Of a DNA stretch of 42,889 bases, positions 17,454 through 28,761 are shown in pieces. Made by a program: the position numbers and the translations under genes. The stretch lies in NCBI RefSeq assembly GCF_022662375.1, contig NZ_JAKNQL010000035.1, forward strand, positions 1-42,889. Direction: 5' to 3'. This stretch comes from Pseudomonas sp. CROZ-RG-20F-R04-15. GTDB taxonomy: Bacteria; Pseudomonadota; Gammaproteobacteria; Pseudomonadales; Pseudomonadaceae. Numbering within the stretch: position 1 is the first letter of the stretch; each line of letters opens with the position of its first letter. Under the pieces are notes generated by a model. The model was given only the letters and a program-made list of their open reading frames with translations. It did not search any database and was not told the origin of the DNA.

Positions 17454-17897
17454 TTACTTAACGGTAATCGTGCCTTTCATCATCGAGATGTGGCCAGGGA
17501 ACGAGCAGAAGAAGCCGTAGCCACCGTCAGCGATTTTCGCCACGTCGAAAGTCAGCGAATCGGTTTCCTTGGCGCCAATGATCTTGGTGTGAGCGATGAT
17601 GCGTGCGTCACCTTCCGGCAGGTAGTTCTTATCGATACCAGCGGCCAGGCCTGCGGTAGCGATCGGCTGCATGTCAGCATCTTTGCTGATTACCAGGTTA
17701 TGGCCCATCACGTTCTTCGGCAGGCTGCCGGAGTGGGTCAGTTCGACGGTGAAGGTCTTGCAGCTCTTGTCGATCACGATTTCCTTGGTGTTGAAGGACA
17801 TCTGATCGGTGGAGTCAACGGTGGTTTTGCACTCGGCAGCCATCAATTGGCTGCTGGCCAGCGCCAGCAGGGATACCGCAACAACTTTGGAAAACAT
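17454..17897 (-). CDS. azu: azurin (periplasmic blue copper protein)
   Basis: A 147-residue precursor with a 20-residue Sec signal (MFSKVVAVSLLALASSQLMA), cleaved before AECKTT. The type 1 copper ligands are all present: Gly65-His66, Cys131, His136 and Met140, in MGHN and FFCSFPGHISMM. The disulphide cysteines are Cys23 and Cys46. Mature length is 127, one residue shorter than the usual 128 because of a deletion ahead of the Cys-His-Met loop. Azurin carries electrons in the periplasm, for example to nitrite reductase or peroxidases. The ATG at 17897 opens the signal peptide. An ANR-like site lies about 75 bases upstream. Confidence 0.95.
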   Translation of the reverse strand: MFSKVVAVSLLALASSQLMAAECKTTVDSTDQMSFNTKEIVIDKSCKTFTVELTHSGSLPKNVMGHNLVISKDADMQPIATAGLAAGIDKNYLPEGDARIIAHTKIIGAKETDSLTFDVAKIADGGYGFFCSFPGHISMMKGTITVK

Positions 17898-17969
17898 GGT
17901 GAATCTCCAAGGCAGGGTTAACAAAAACACGAATGATGGAAAGACTGCCTGAAATCTTCGCAAGTTCCT

Positions 17970-17983
17970 ATGACTTGAGTCAA
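17970..17983 (-). promoter_or_regulatory. ANR/FNR-like site upstream of azurin
   Basis: On the minus strand, TTGACTCAAGTCAT is a near-palindrome fitting the FNR/ANR pattern TTGAY-N4-RTCAA with one mismatch at the last base. Its centre lies about 79 bases before the ATG. If it sits at -41.5, the transcript would have a leader of about 38 bases. Oxygen-responsive control of azurin is known in P. aeruginosa, but here the site is inferred. Confidence 0.5.
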
Positions 17984-18089
17984 AAATTGTATACAACTTT
18001 CAGGCTATGACACTCATCGACACAATCTAACGGCCAGATTCCCCGGCCGGCCCTATGATCGGCGCATCTACTGAGACGGAGTGCCTGTC

Positions 18090-18179
18090 ATGTTCTTTAA
18101 CGGTCTGTTGTGCAGTTTGCTCGCCGCTTACGCCTGTGGCGCCAGCGGTACCTTTGAATCGCCTGAACGCGAAGTTTAG
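18090..18179 (+). CDS. possible 29-residue small protein
   Basis: ATG preceded by GACGGAG at a workable distance, encoding MFFNGLLCSLLAAYACGASG, then nine residues ending in REREV-like charge (TFESPEREV). The short hydrophobic N-terminus with two Cys could be a membrane or exported microprotein. It ends 58 bases before the LOG gene and may instead be a leader. Only the start signal and composition support it. Confidence 0.35.
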   Translation: MFFNGLLCSLLAAYACGASGTFESPEREV

Positions 18180-18237
18180 GCCTTGGATCACGGCGTGCCA
18201 GCCATTACCCTGTGACGGATTGACCTAGGAGGAAGGC

Positions 18238-18825
18238 ATGTCTCTGAAATCCGTATGTGTATTTTGCGGTGCCAATGCTGGCACTGATCCGGCTTACACC
18301 GAAGCCGCCATTGCCCTTGGCGGAGCCCTCGCCGAGCGTAAGCTGACCCTGGTCTACGGCGGTGGTGCTGTGGGCTTGATGGGCATTGTCGCCGACGCCG
18401 CGCTGGCCGCTGGCGGTGAAGTGATCGGCATCATTCCGCAGAGCCTGATGGACAAGGAAATCGGTCACAAAAGCCTGACGCGCCTGGAAGTGGTCGACGG
18501 CATGCATGCGCGCAAGGCGCGCATGGCTGAGCTGAGTGATGCGTTTATCGCCCTGCCCGGTGGCCTAGGCACGCTGGAAGAGTTGTTCGAAGTCTGGACC
18601 TGGGGCCAGCTCGGCTACCACGGCAAACCGTTGGGTCTGCTCGAAGTAAACGGTTTCTACAGCAAACTCACTGCTTTTCTTGACCATATCGTCGGCGAAG
18701 GCTTCGTTCGCGCGCCACACCGTGACATGCTGCAAGTGAGCGAATCGCCGCAAACACTGCTCGAAGCCCTGGATAACTGGAAGCCGACCGTCACGCCCAA
18801 GTGGGTCGACCAAAAACCCGGCTAA
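18238..18825 (+). CDS. LOG family protein (nucleoside-5'-monophosphate phosphoribohydrolase)
   Basis: A 195-residue TIGR00730/LOG protein. It has GGGAVGLMG (41-49) and the family motif PGGLGTLEE (107-115), whose Gly and Glu residues bind the nucleotide phosphate and ribose and support hydrolysis. Family members cleave AMP or cytokinin riboside monophosphates to free base and ribose 5-phosphate. Bacterial housekeeping members probably act in nucleotide turnover. The ATG is preceded by a strong AGGAGG. A small acidic/basic protein gene follows 67 bases later. Confidence 0.92.
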   Translation: MSLKSVCVFCGANAGTDPAYTEAAIALGGALAERKLTLVYGGGAVGLMGIVADAALAAGGEVIGIIPQSLMDKEIGHKSLTRLEVVDGMHARKARMAELSDAFIALPGGLGTLEELFEVWTWGQLGYHGKPLGLLEVNGFYSKLTAFLDHIVGEGFVRAPHRDMLQVSESPQTLLEALDNWKPTVTPKWVDQKPG

Positions 18826-18892
18826 CTGCCGAGCACCGATACAGGGCAGAATACGCGCCGCTCAACCTCACCTTCGACCAAGAGGAACGCCC

Positions 18893-19090
18893 ATGGCCAA
18901 ACCCAATTACTCCTTCGCCAAACGTCAACGAGACCTGGCAAAGGAACAGAAGAAAGAGGAAAAGCTTCAGCGCAAGAAACAGACCGCTGAAGAAGCAGCA
19001 CTGAACCCTGAGGGTGAAGTGGCAACGGAAGATGATGTTGATGCAACCGAAGCAACTGAAACACCGAAAGATCAGGCGCCCGACGCATGA
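18893..19090 (+). CDS. small highly charged conserved-type protein
   Basis: A 65-residue hydrophilic protein. Residues 1-32 are strongly basic and helical (FAKRQRDLAKEQKKEEKLQR), and residues 33-65 are acidic and Thr/Ala-rich. No domain was recognised. It is expected to be cytoplasmic and largely disordered, possibly nucleic acid or ribosome associated (speculative). AAGAGGAA precedes the ATG. It probably shares a transcript with the LOG gene. Confidence 0.75.
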   Translation: MAKPNYSFAKRQRDLAKEQKKEEKLQRKKQTAEEAALNPEGEVATEDDVDATEATETPKDQAPDA

Positions 19091-19137
19091 ACCCCACCGG
19101 GTTTGATGATCGAATCAGACCCTGCGGATTTGTGACG

Positions 19138-19162
19138 GGGCTGGCGGTTTCACCGCCGGCCC
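19138..19162 (+). terminator. strong GC hairpin after the LOG operon
   Basis: An 11-bp stem GGGCTGGCGGT/ACCGCCGGCCC with a three-base loop and one G-T pair, followed by CTCACAG rather than a T run. It may end the upstream transcript, but the missing T tract leaves this uncertain. Confidence 0.45.
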
Positions 19163-19197
19163 TCACAGCCTTCCATTCCCCAATACACCCGAATTCC

Positions 19198-19288
19198 CTG
19201 TGGGAGCGAGCCTGCTCGCGAAAGCGGTGTATCAGCCACATATAAGTTGACTGACCTGACGCCTTCGCGAGCAGGCTCACTCCTACAG
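19198..19288. repeat. REP pair (REPIN)
   Basis: Inverted REP copies about 45 bases apart, the right one with changes (GGCTCACTCCTACAG). It lies between the convergent small-protein gene and the transglutaminase gene. Confidence 0.88.
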
Positions 19289-19299
19289 TTTGATCTGCG

Positions 19300-20190
19300 T
19301 TAATCCAGCGGCATTACCGTGACGCGCACTTCCGGGTCGTGATTGCCGCCGCCCAGAATCACCCCGCGTAACGGCGACACATCGGAAAAGTCCCGCCCCC
19401 ACGCCAGCGTGATGTGTTCCAGCGCCGGCTGCACATTGTTGGTCGGATCGAAATCCACCCAGCCCAGCACCGGACAAAACACCGACACCCAGGCGTGCGA
19501 CGCATCGGCGCCGATCAAGCGTGGCTGCCCTGGCGGCGGCTGAGTCAGCAAATATCCACTGATATAACGCGCCGCCAAGCCTCGCGAGCGCACGCATGCC
19601 AGCATCAAATGCGCGAAGTCCTGACAAACCCCGCGTCGCCGCTCCAGCACCTCCACCAGCGGTGTCGCCACCTGGGTCGCCTCGGCGTCGAAGGTGAATT
19701 CGCTGAAGATCTTCTGCATCAAGTCCTGCACGCCCAACAGCAACGGGCGGCCCGCCGGGAAACAGCTCTGCGAGAACTCGACAAAGCTGCGTTTCAAATG
19801 CACGTAGGGTGACTGGAACCGGTAACGGCAGGCTTCGAGCAACTCGGCAGACAATGGCTGACTGCTGTAGCTCAGCGCGTCGCGGGTCAACTCCCAGGCG
19901 GGTGACTGATTGAAATCCAGCGTCGGCCGCGCCAGCACTTCAACGGTGAGTTGTGCATTGACCTGCAATTCGTCATGCGGCCGCTCAAAGGCCAGTCGGG
20001 TCAACGGATTGCCGAACACATCCAGCTCATCGCGCCGCGCTGTCGGGACCGGGCTGATGAGCAATTGCTGTTCGGTACAGCGCTGCCAGGCACATTCACG
20101 CGGCCACAAGTGCGCCAGTTGCTGCGCCAGGGACACCGGGCTGTCGTAGTGGTAACAGGTGTCGTGGAAGATCTGGTATCGAGCATTCAT
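19300..20190 (-). CDS. transglutaminase-like cysteine peptidase family protein
   Basis: A 296-residue protein with a bacterial transglutaminase N-terminal region (residues 1 to about 90) and a transglutaminase core. The catalytic triad is visible as Cys189 (RRRGVCQDFAH), His232 (SHAW) and Asp248 (VDFDPT). No signal peptide is seen, so it is probably cytoplasmic. It overlaps the end of the ATP-grasp/alpha-E gene by one base and is the third gene of a three-gene operon. Such clusters have been proposed to build or modify peptide tags, but the substrate is unknown. It may hydrolyse amides rather than crosslink them. Confidence 0.88.
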   Translation of the reverse strand: MNARYQIFHDTCYHYDSPVSLAQQLAHLWPRECAWQRCTEQQLLISPVPTARRDELDVFGNPLTRLAFERPHDELQVNAQLTVEVLARPTLDFNQSPAWELTRDALSYSSQPLSAELLEACRYRFQSPYVHLKRSFVEFSQSCFPAGRPLLLGVQDLMQKIFSEFTFDAEATQVATPLVEVLERRRGVCQDFAHLMLACVRSRGLAARYISGYLLTQPPPGQPRLIGADASHAWVSVFCPVLGWVDFDPTNNVQPALEHITLAWGRDFSDVSPLRGVILGGGNHDPEVRVTVMPLD

Positions 20191-22676
20191 CAGACGGACA
20201 CCGTGCGCTGGCTGACATCATCGACATGGGCGAAATGGCGCAGGGCCAGACGATCCGAGACCTGACCACTGGCGTCGGCAATGTCCTTCAGCAGATCCGC
20301 CAGACCATTGAGCGCCGCTCGTACGCTGGTCTCACCGAACAACGGATTCTCCAGACAGCCCAGATCGAATCGCGCCAGACGCTCGACCAGTTGTGGCAGC
20401 CCCGCTTCCCGTGGCAAACCGAAATCATCGTTCAAACGCTTCAACGTGCGGGTCACCAGTTTCAATTGAAACAACACCGCGTGCGGGTTTTGCTCATCAA
20501 GCAGCAACAGGTCGAGCACCGGAATCAGCTGCGCCACCGCCAGATAGCGTGAGCGATAGGTGATGCTGCTGTTGCCCAGTTCCAGCAACCATTCCAGTCC
20601 CGCTTGATCGAACGCCCCGGCGCCGCGCAGAAAAGCCGCGAGGCTGCTACTGAGAAACTGCAGTCGTTCGATTCGCCGGCCGATCATCAGAAAGCGCCAG
20701 CCTTCGTCGCGCGTCATGTCGTCCAGCGCAAATCCGGACAACGCCGCCAGCGACATCACCAACCGATTGAGAAAATCCAGCAGCTCGCCGAAGTCGGGTT
20801 CGTCGGTGTCCAGCTCCATCGCCTCGCGCTGCAACTCCACTAACGCCTGCCAGTTCTCCCGAGAGAGCTTGCCGCGCACCTGCGAGGCCGCCCACTGCAA
20901 GCGTTGCAGATTGGAGCGCAGGCTGAACGACCAGTCCTCGCCGAGCAGTGCTGCCAACAGACGCTCCGGCAATTCACCCTCGTCCGGCAACAGCGTCAGC
21001 CGTTCACCAAGGTCGACCGCTGCCTGTAGCGCTTGCGGGTCATCGCCGTCGACATACCGTGCGAGCATGATCCGCAGCAGCCGCGCACTGTCATCACAGC
21101 GTTCGCAGTAACGGCCGAACCAGAACAGGTTTTCCACCACACGCGAGGGCAGGTACGGGTCGCGCCGCACCAGATCATGGACGCCGACGTTGCGTTGAGT
21201 CTTCCACTGTTCGCCACTGGGCGGGCGATCGCCCAACACCCAAGTATCCTTGCTCGCCCCGCCGCGCTGCATCGATACCACTTCGGCATCGGCATCGGCA
21301 GCCACCCGGGTCAGGCCACCGGGCAGCACGCGATAATCCTCGCCACTGGCCACCGCGTACATGCGCATGCCGATCGCACGCGGTTGCAGTTGACCGTTTT
21401 CGGCCTGCCAGATGGGCGCATGCGACAGCTGCGCCAATTCTTGCGCGACATAGGCGTAAGGGCGCGCCTGCATGCGCTCGGCAAGCGCCTGACGCTGCTT
21501 TTCACTCAGATCACGGCCAAACACAGGCGCGAAGCTTTGTGAGGGGAAGGCTGGCTTGATCAGCAGTTCGGGCAGTTTTTCCAGGGCTTGTGCCAATACC
21601 GGCGCCTCGCCGCACCACCACGTTGCAATCGACGGCAGCAGCAGTTCTTCGCCGAACAGGTATTGATTGATCTTCGGCAGAAACCCGAGCAATCCCGGCG
21701 ACTCCAGCACGCCACTGCCCAGCGCGTTGGCGACCAGTACGCGGCCCTGACGCACCGCTTCGAGCAGCCCGGGCACGCCGAGCGCAGAGTCGGTGCGCAG
21801 CTCCAGCGGATCACAGAAGTCGTCGTCGAGACGGCGCATGATCGCGTGTACCCGACGCAGGCCACTGAGGGTTTTCAGATAGACCGTGGCGTCGCGCACC
21901 GTCAGGTCTCCGCCCTCGACCAACGGGTAACCGAGCTGGCGAGCCAGATACAAATGCTCGAAATAACTTTCGTTGAAACGCCCCGGCGTGAGCAGCACCA
22001 CCAGCGGTGCGTCATCGTCACACGGTGCCTGTCGCGCGAGGGTTTCCTGCAACGTGCGGAAAAACCCGGCCAGATGCTGCACCTTCAGATCCCGGTACAA
22101 CTCGGGAAAGGCGCGCGACACAATGGTGCGGTTTTCCAGGGCATACCCGGCGCCCGACGGCGCTTGTGTACGATCGGCGGTCACCCACCAACGCCCATCC
22201 GGCGTGCGCGCCAGATCCACCGCGTACAGATGCAGGAAGGCGTTTTCCGGGGGAACGATGCCCTGACAGGGCCAGAGAAAATTGTTGTGCCCGAACACCA
22301 GTTCAGCCGGCAACAGGCCTTCGCTGATCAATCGCTGCGCCCCGTACAAATCCGCCAACACCGCATTGAGCAGGCGCGCACGTTGCGCGATGCCCGCCGA
22401 CAATTGCTGCCATTCATCTGCGGCAATCACATGCGGCAGCAGATCCAGCTCCCACGGACGATCCGCGCCTTTCGGGTCGGCATAGACGTTATACGTGACA
22501 CCGTTTTCCTGAATCTGCCGCGCCAGCAAGGCCTGCCGCTGCACCAGTTGTGCCGGCGTGCTGCGCTGCAACTGATCGAACAGCCGCTGCCAATGCGGGC
22601 GCACCGCGCCACTGCCGTCGAGCAGTTCGTGATAAGTGCCCGCCGTAAGCGGGTAGCGGTCTAGCAGGTCAGGCAT
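20190..22676 (-). CDS. circularly permuted ATP-grasp plus alpha-E domain fusion protein
   Basis: An 828-residue protein fusing two parts that are separate genes in many bacteria. Residues 1 to about 470 form the circularly permuted type 2 ATP-grasp domain (GSGAVRPHW, GAGYALENR and LLTPGRFNESYFEHLYLARQ). About 500-828 is the alpha-E helical domain (VVENLFWFGRYCERCDDSAR, then RLLRIML). ATP-grasp proteins join a carboxylate to an amine using ATP, so with the flanking transglutaminase-like genes this suggests a peptide ligation/cleavage system of unknown target. I prefer the ATG at 22676; a TTG at 22697 is also possible. Neither has a clear ribosome site. Confidence 0.88.
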   Translation of the reverse strand: MPDLLDRYPLTAGTYHELLDGSGAVRPHWQRLFDQLQRSTPAQLVQRQALLARQIQENGVTYNVYADPKGADRPWELDLLPHVIAADEWQQLSAGIAQRARLLNAVLADLYGAQRLISEGLLPAELVFGHNNFLWPCQGIVPPENAFLHLYAVDLARTPDGRWWVTADRTQAPSGAGYALENRTIVSRAFPELYRDLKVQHLAGFFRTLQETLARQAPCDDDAPLVVLLTPGRFNESYFEHLYLARQLGYPLVEGGDLTVRDATVYLKTLSGLRRVHAIMRRLDDDFCDPLELRTDSALGVPGLLEAVRQGRVLVANALGSGVLESPGLLGFLPKINQYLFGEELLLPSIATWWCGEAPVLAQALEKLPELLIKPAFPSQSFAPVFGRDLSEKQRQALAERMQARPYAYVAQELAQLSHAPIWQAENGQLQPRAIGMRMYAVASGEDYRVLPGGLTRVAADADAEVVSMQRGGASKDTWVLGDRPPSGEQWKTQRNVGVHDLVRRDPYLPSRVVENLFWFGRYCERCDDSARLLRIMLARYVDGDDPQALQAAVDLGERLTLLPDEGELPERLLAALLGEDWSFSLRSNLQRLQWAASQVRGKLSRENWQALVELQREAMELDTDEPDFGELLDFLNRLVMSLAALSGFALDDMTRDEGWRFLMIGRRIERLQFLSSSLAAFLRGAGAFDQAGLEWLLELGNSSITYRSRYLAVAQLIPVLDLLLLDEQNPHAVLFQLKLVTRTLKRLNDDFGLPREAGLPQLVERLARFDLGCLENPLFGETSVRAALNGLADLLKDIADASGQVSDRLALRHFAHVDDVSQRTVSV

Positions 22677-22764
22677 GGAAAGCTCGGCAGACAGCAAGGA
22701 ACGGTCAGACTAACGCAGGCAGATGACGCGCGGATATACGAAAAATCCGCGTGTCGCGTAGGCC

Positions 22765-25700
22765 TTAGAAACGTCGCAAATCGATTGTCATCGGTAGCTC
22801 GTCACTGATTTCTACGTTCGGTATCGGAAGTTTCCCCGGCGTGTGTCCGACGCGGAAGAACCGCGCCATCCGCCGGCTCTCCGCTTCGTTGGCATTGACC
22901 GGCAACGTCTCGTAATTGCGCCCACCCGGATGCGCGACATGGTACTGACAACCGCCCAGCGAACGGCCCATCCAGGTATCGAGCAAGTCGAACACCAGCG
23001 GTGCGTGCACGGGTATTGTCGGTTGCAGGCAGTTGGCCGGTTGCCACGCGCGATAACGCACACCGGCAACGAACTCGCCCACCCGCCCGGTAGGGTGCAA
23101 CGGTACCGCGACGCCATTACAGGTCAGCAGATAGCGCTGCGGCGGCAGCCCTTTGAGCTTGACCTGCAAACGCTCCAACGAGGAATCGACGTAACGCACG
23201 GTGCCGCCTGCCGTGCCCTCCTCACCCAGAACATGCCATGGCTCCAGCGCCTGCCGCAGTTCCAGTTCGATGCCGTTGACGGCGTAATCGCCGACCTTGG
23301 GAAAACGAAACTCCTGGTGCGCGGCAAACCATTCCGCGCGCAGCGGGTAACCGGCGTTGTTGAGTTCGACGATGACGTCAGCGAAATCCTGCTCGATAAA
23401 GTGCGGCAGCAGAAAACGATCGTGCAGTTCGGTGCCCCAGCGCGCCAGTTTCGGCGGCGCATAAGGTTCGCGCCAGAACCGTGCGACCAGTGCCCGCAGC
23501 AACAACTGTTGCGCCAGACTCATGCGCGCGTGGGGCGGCATTTCAAAGGCGCGCAGTTCCAGCAAGCCAAGACGCCCGGTGGCGCCGTCCGGCGAATAGA
23601 GTTTGTCGATGCAGAATTCGGCGCGGTGCGTGTTGCCGGTGACGTCGATCAGCAGGTTGCGCAGCAGTCGATCGACCAGCCATGGCGCGCACTCCTCGCC
23701 CGGTTCTGGCATCTGCGCAAAAGCGATTTCCAGTTCGTACAGCGCGTCATTGCGCGCCTCGTCGACACGCGGCGCCTGAGACGTCGGGCCGATGAACAAG
23801 CCGGAAAACAAGTACGACAACGACGGATGGTTGTGCCAGTAACTGATCAGGCTGCGCAGCAGATCGGGACGACGCAGAAACGGTGAGTCCGCCGTCGTCG
23901 CGCCACCGAGAACAAAATGGTTACCGCCACCGGTGCCAGTGTGGCGACCATCGATCATGAATTTCTCGCTGGTCAGCCGCGTCTGGCGCGCCTGTTCATA
24001 TAGAAATTCGGTGCGCTCGACCAGTTCGTCCCATGTTGCCGATGGCTGCACGTTGACCTCGATCACACCCGGATCCGGAGTGATGCGGAAATTGCTCAGG
24101 CGTGGATCGCTCGGCGGCTCGTAGCCTTCGAGCAACACCGGGCAATGCAGTTCTTCGGCGGTGGCCTCGATGGCCGCCACCAGTTCCAGATAATCCGCGA
24201 CCCGCTCCAGCGGCGGCATGAACAGGTACAAACGCCCTTCACGCGCCTCGGCGCAGAACGCAGTGCGGGTCAGCCAATCGGCAGATTCGTCGATTTTCGG
24301 CACGCGCTCGTCAGTCGTCGCCGCTTCGCCCGGGCTGTTGAGTTGCGCGGGGTGTGGCAGCGCGGGGAAATCCTGATTCGGATCCTGTGGATGAATAAAC
24401 GGATACTCGGCGGCCTTCACCCATGGCTGCGACCCCAGTGGCAGGCGATAGCCTAGCGGCGAATCCCCCGGGACCAGACGGCAATGCTCCTCACGCAGAT
24501 ACCAGCGTCCGCTCTGCCATTGGTCGCCCTTGGCCGTGCGCGCCAGCGGCAGCACCTGGCCGATCACCTTGTTCAGGCCCTGACTGAAGACCTTGCGCAG
24601 GCGTGCGCGCTCAAGCGGCTCTTCCAGACGCGAATCTTCGGCGCTGACATTGCTCGGCAATGTGCCCTCGCGCCAGAGGTAATAGAAATTGTCTTCGTAG
24701 GCCGGAAAGACAAAGCGTACAGGCAGTTTCAGGCGTTCGGCGACACTGGCCAGAAAACGCCCGGCCAGTTCGCCATTCGCACCGTAATCCTGCTGCTCAT
24801 CGGCGATCAGCGCGTCGTTGTGCCAGATCGGCACGCCGTCGCGGCGCCAATAGCAATTGAGCGACCAGCGCGGCAGTTGCTCGCCGGGATACCATTTGCC
24901 CTGACCGAAATGCACCAGGCCTTTCGGCGCGTAGTGCTTGCGCATGCGCTGGAACAGTTCGGCGGACAGTCGACGTTTATCGTCACCCAACGCAGCGGTG
25001 TTCCACTCGGCGCCGTCCGGGTCATCGATGGACACGAAAGTCGGCTCGCCGCCCATGGTCAGACGCACATCGTCTGCCAACAGGTCGGCATCGATCTGCC
25101 GCCCCAGCGCCTGAATCGCCAGCCACTGCTCATCGGTGTAGGGCTTGGTGACGCGCGGCGCCTCCCAGATCCGTTCCACCGACATTTCGTGGCTGAACTC
25201 ACACTCGCAAGGCTCGACCAAGCCACTGATCGGCGCCGCTGAGGACGGATCGGGACTACACGCCAACGGGATATGCCCTTCGCCGGCAAACAGCCCTGAC
25301 GTCGCATCCAGACCGATCCAGCCGGCGCCCGGCAAATACACCTCGCACCAGGCGTGCAGGTCGGTGAAATCCACTTCGGTGCCGGACGGGCCATCGAGGC
25401 TTTTCACATCGGCGGTCAGTTGAATCAGGTAGCCGGAGACGAATCGTGCAGCCAGGCCGAGGTTACGCAGCAGTTGCACCAGCAACCACGCCGAATCCCG
25501 GCAGGAACCCGAGGCGTGTTCGAGGGTGTGTTCCGGTGTCTGCACGCCCGGTTCCATGCGGATCAGATAGCCGATGTCTTCGCTCAGACGCTGATTGAGC
25601 GCCACCAGAAAATCCACCGCAGGCAATGGCGTGCGGTCGATGGCGTCCAGATAGGCTTTGAATTTCGGCGTCAGCGGCAGGGTTTCGAGGTACGGCGCCA

Positions 25701-26040
25701 GTTCCTTGCGCTCATCGGCAGCGTAGGCGAAGGGGATTTTTTCGGCATAAGGTTCGAGGAAAAAGTCGAACGGATTGAACACCGCCATCTCGGCGAGCAG
25801 ATCGACTTCGATGCGCAACTCACTGGTTTTTTCGGGGAACACCAGCCGCGCGAGATAGTTGCCCTGCGGGTCCTGCTGCCAGTTGATGAAATGCTGCTCG
25901 GGCGAGACTTTCAGCGCATACGACAGAATCCGCGTGCGGCTGTGGGCAGCCGGGCGCAGACGCACGATCTGCGGGCCGAGTTCGACAGCGCGGTCGTAGC
26001 GGTAATGCGTGACGTGATGCAATGCGACATGAATCGACAC
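22765..26040 (-). CDS. large transglutaminase-like protein with DUF2126 domain
   Basis: A 1091-residue protein. The N-terminal region (1 to about 100) and transglutaminase core (to about 260) carry the triad Cys180 (SGSCRDSAW), His229 (LHAW) and Asp245 (GLDAT). Residues from about 300 to the end match the DUF2126 type, with LTMGGEPTFVS, GKWYPGEQLPRW, HTGTGGGNHFVLGG and HPGGRNYETLPVN. The GTGGGNH segment looks like a glutamine-synthetase-like amidoligase active site, as has been proposed for this family. It is first in the operon with the ATP-grasp/alpha-E and second transglutaminase genes. No signal peptide or membrane segment was found. Confidence 0.88.
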   Translation of the reverse strand: MSIHVALHHVTHYRYDRAVELGPQIVRLRPAAHSRTRILSYALKVSPEQHFINWQQDPQGNYLARLVFPEKTSELRIEVDLLAEMAVFNPFDFFLEPYAEKIPFAYAADERKELAPYLETLPLTPKFKAYLDAIDRTPLPAVDFLVALNQRLSEDIGYLIRMEPGVQTPEHTLEHASGSCRDSAWLLVQLLRNLGLAARFVSGYLIQLTADVKSLDGPSGTEVDFTDLHAWCEVYLPGAGWIGLDATSGLFAGEGHIPLACSPDPSSAAPISGLVEPCECEFSHEMSVERIWEAPRVTKPYTDEQWLAIQALGRQIDADLLADDVRLTMGGEPTFVSIDDPDGAEWNTAALGDDKRRLSAELFQRMRKHYAPKGLVHFGQGKWYPGEQLPRWSLNCYWRRDGVPIWHNDALIADEQQDYGANGELAGRFLASVAERLKLPVRFVFPAYEDNFYYLWREGTLPSNVSAEDSRLEEPLERARLRKVFSQGLNKVIGQVLPLARTAKGDQWQSGRWYLREEHCRLVPGDSPLGYRLPLGSQPWVKAAEYPFIHPQDPNQDFPALPHPAQLNSPGEAATTDERVPKIDESADWLTRTAFCAEAREGRLYLFMPPLERVADYLELVAAIEATAEELHCPVLLEGYEPPSDPRLSNFRITPDPGVIEVNVQPSATWDELVERTEFLYEQARQTRLTSEKFMIDGRHTGTGGGNHFVLGGATTADSPFLRRPDLLRSLISYWHNHPSLSYLFSGLFIGPTSQAPRVDEARNDALYELEIAFAQMPEPGEECAPWLVDRLLRNLLIDVTGNTHRAEFCIDKLYSPDGATGRLGLLELRAFEMPPHARMSLAQQLLLRALVARFWREPYAPPKLARWGTELHDRFLLPHFIEQDFADVIVELNNAGYPLRAEWFAAHQEFRFPKVGDYAVNGIELELRQALEPWHVLGEEGTAGGTVRYVDSSLERLQVKLKGLPPQRYLLTCNGVAVPLHPTGRVGEFVAGVRYRAWQPANCLQPTIPVHAPLVFDLLDTWMGRSLGGCQYHVAHPGGRNYETLPVNANEAESRRMARFFRVGHTPGKLPIPNVEISDELPMTIDLRRF

Positions 26041-26198
26041 GGCGTGCCTCCTGCGAGCCTAAGCGTATTCGAAAGCGCGCAAGACTTATGCCATGCACAG
26101 GCCTTGGCGCTTTCCCGGAATGCTTAGGGCAGTACAGCACCAAAATCGGGCGATGCGGGGAAATGGTTTGGGCTCATTGCACGTAAATGTTGCGAAGC

Positions 26199-26361
26199 CC
26201 CCCTCACCCTAGCCCTCTCCCGGGGGGAGAGGGGACTGATCGAGGTGGATGTTAGAGATACGCCGACTTAAAAGTATTGAGTCGAACTCAGGTTTGAAAA
26301 GCATGGATATCTGCTCCCTTCCCCCTCGCCCCCATTGGGGGAGAGGGCTGGGGTGAGGGGG
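26199..26361. repeat. G/C-rich inverted repeat pair (CCCTCACCCTAGCCCTCTCC type)
   Basis: A 23-base arm at 26199-26221 is complementary to 26339-26361 with one mismatch, and each arm also forms its own short hairpin (26213-26233 and 26323-26347). About 117 bases lie between the arms. The motif is a known kind of intergenic repeat in gamma-proteobacteria, distinct from the REP family elsewhere in the window. It lies between the DUF2126 gene start and the ygiQ stop. Confidence 0.8.
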
Positions 26362-26401
26362 GATGGATCTTGCAGACGACAAAAATCCATCCCCGGAAAC
26401 G

Positions 26402-26425
26402 CAAAACACCAACCCGAAGGTTGGC
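26402..26425 (-). terminator. terminator of ygiQ
   Basis: On the minus strand, a CCAACC/GGTTGG stem with a stable TTCG loop, extended by a C-G pair, is followed by TGTTTTG. It lies about 25 bases after the ygiQ stop. Confidence 0.75.
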
Positions 26426-26448
26426 GTTCTGTTCAGCTAAAAAGCAAC

Positions 26449-28761
<2,313 letters not shown>

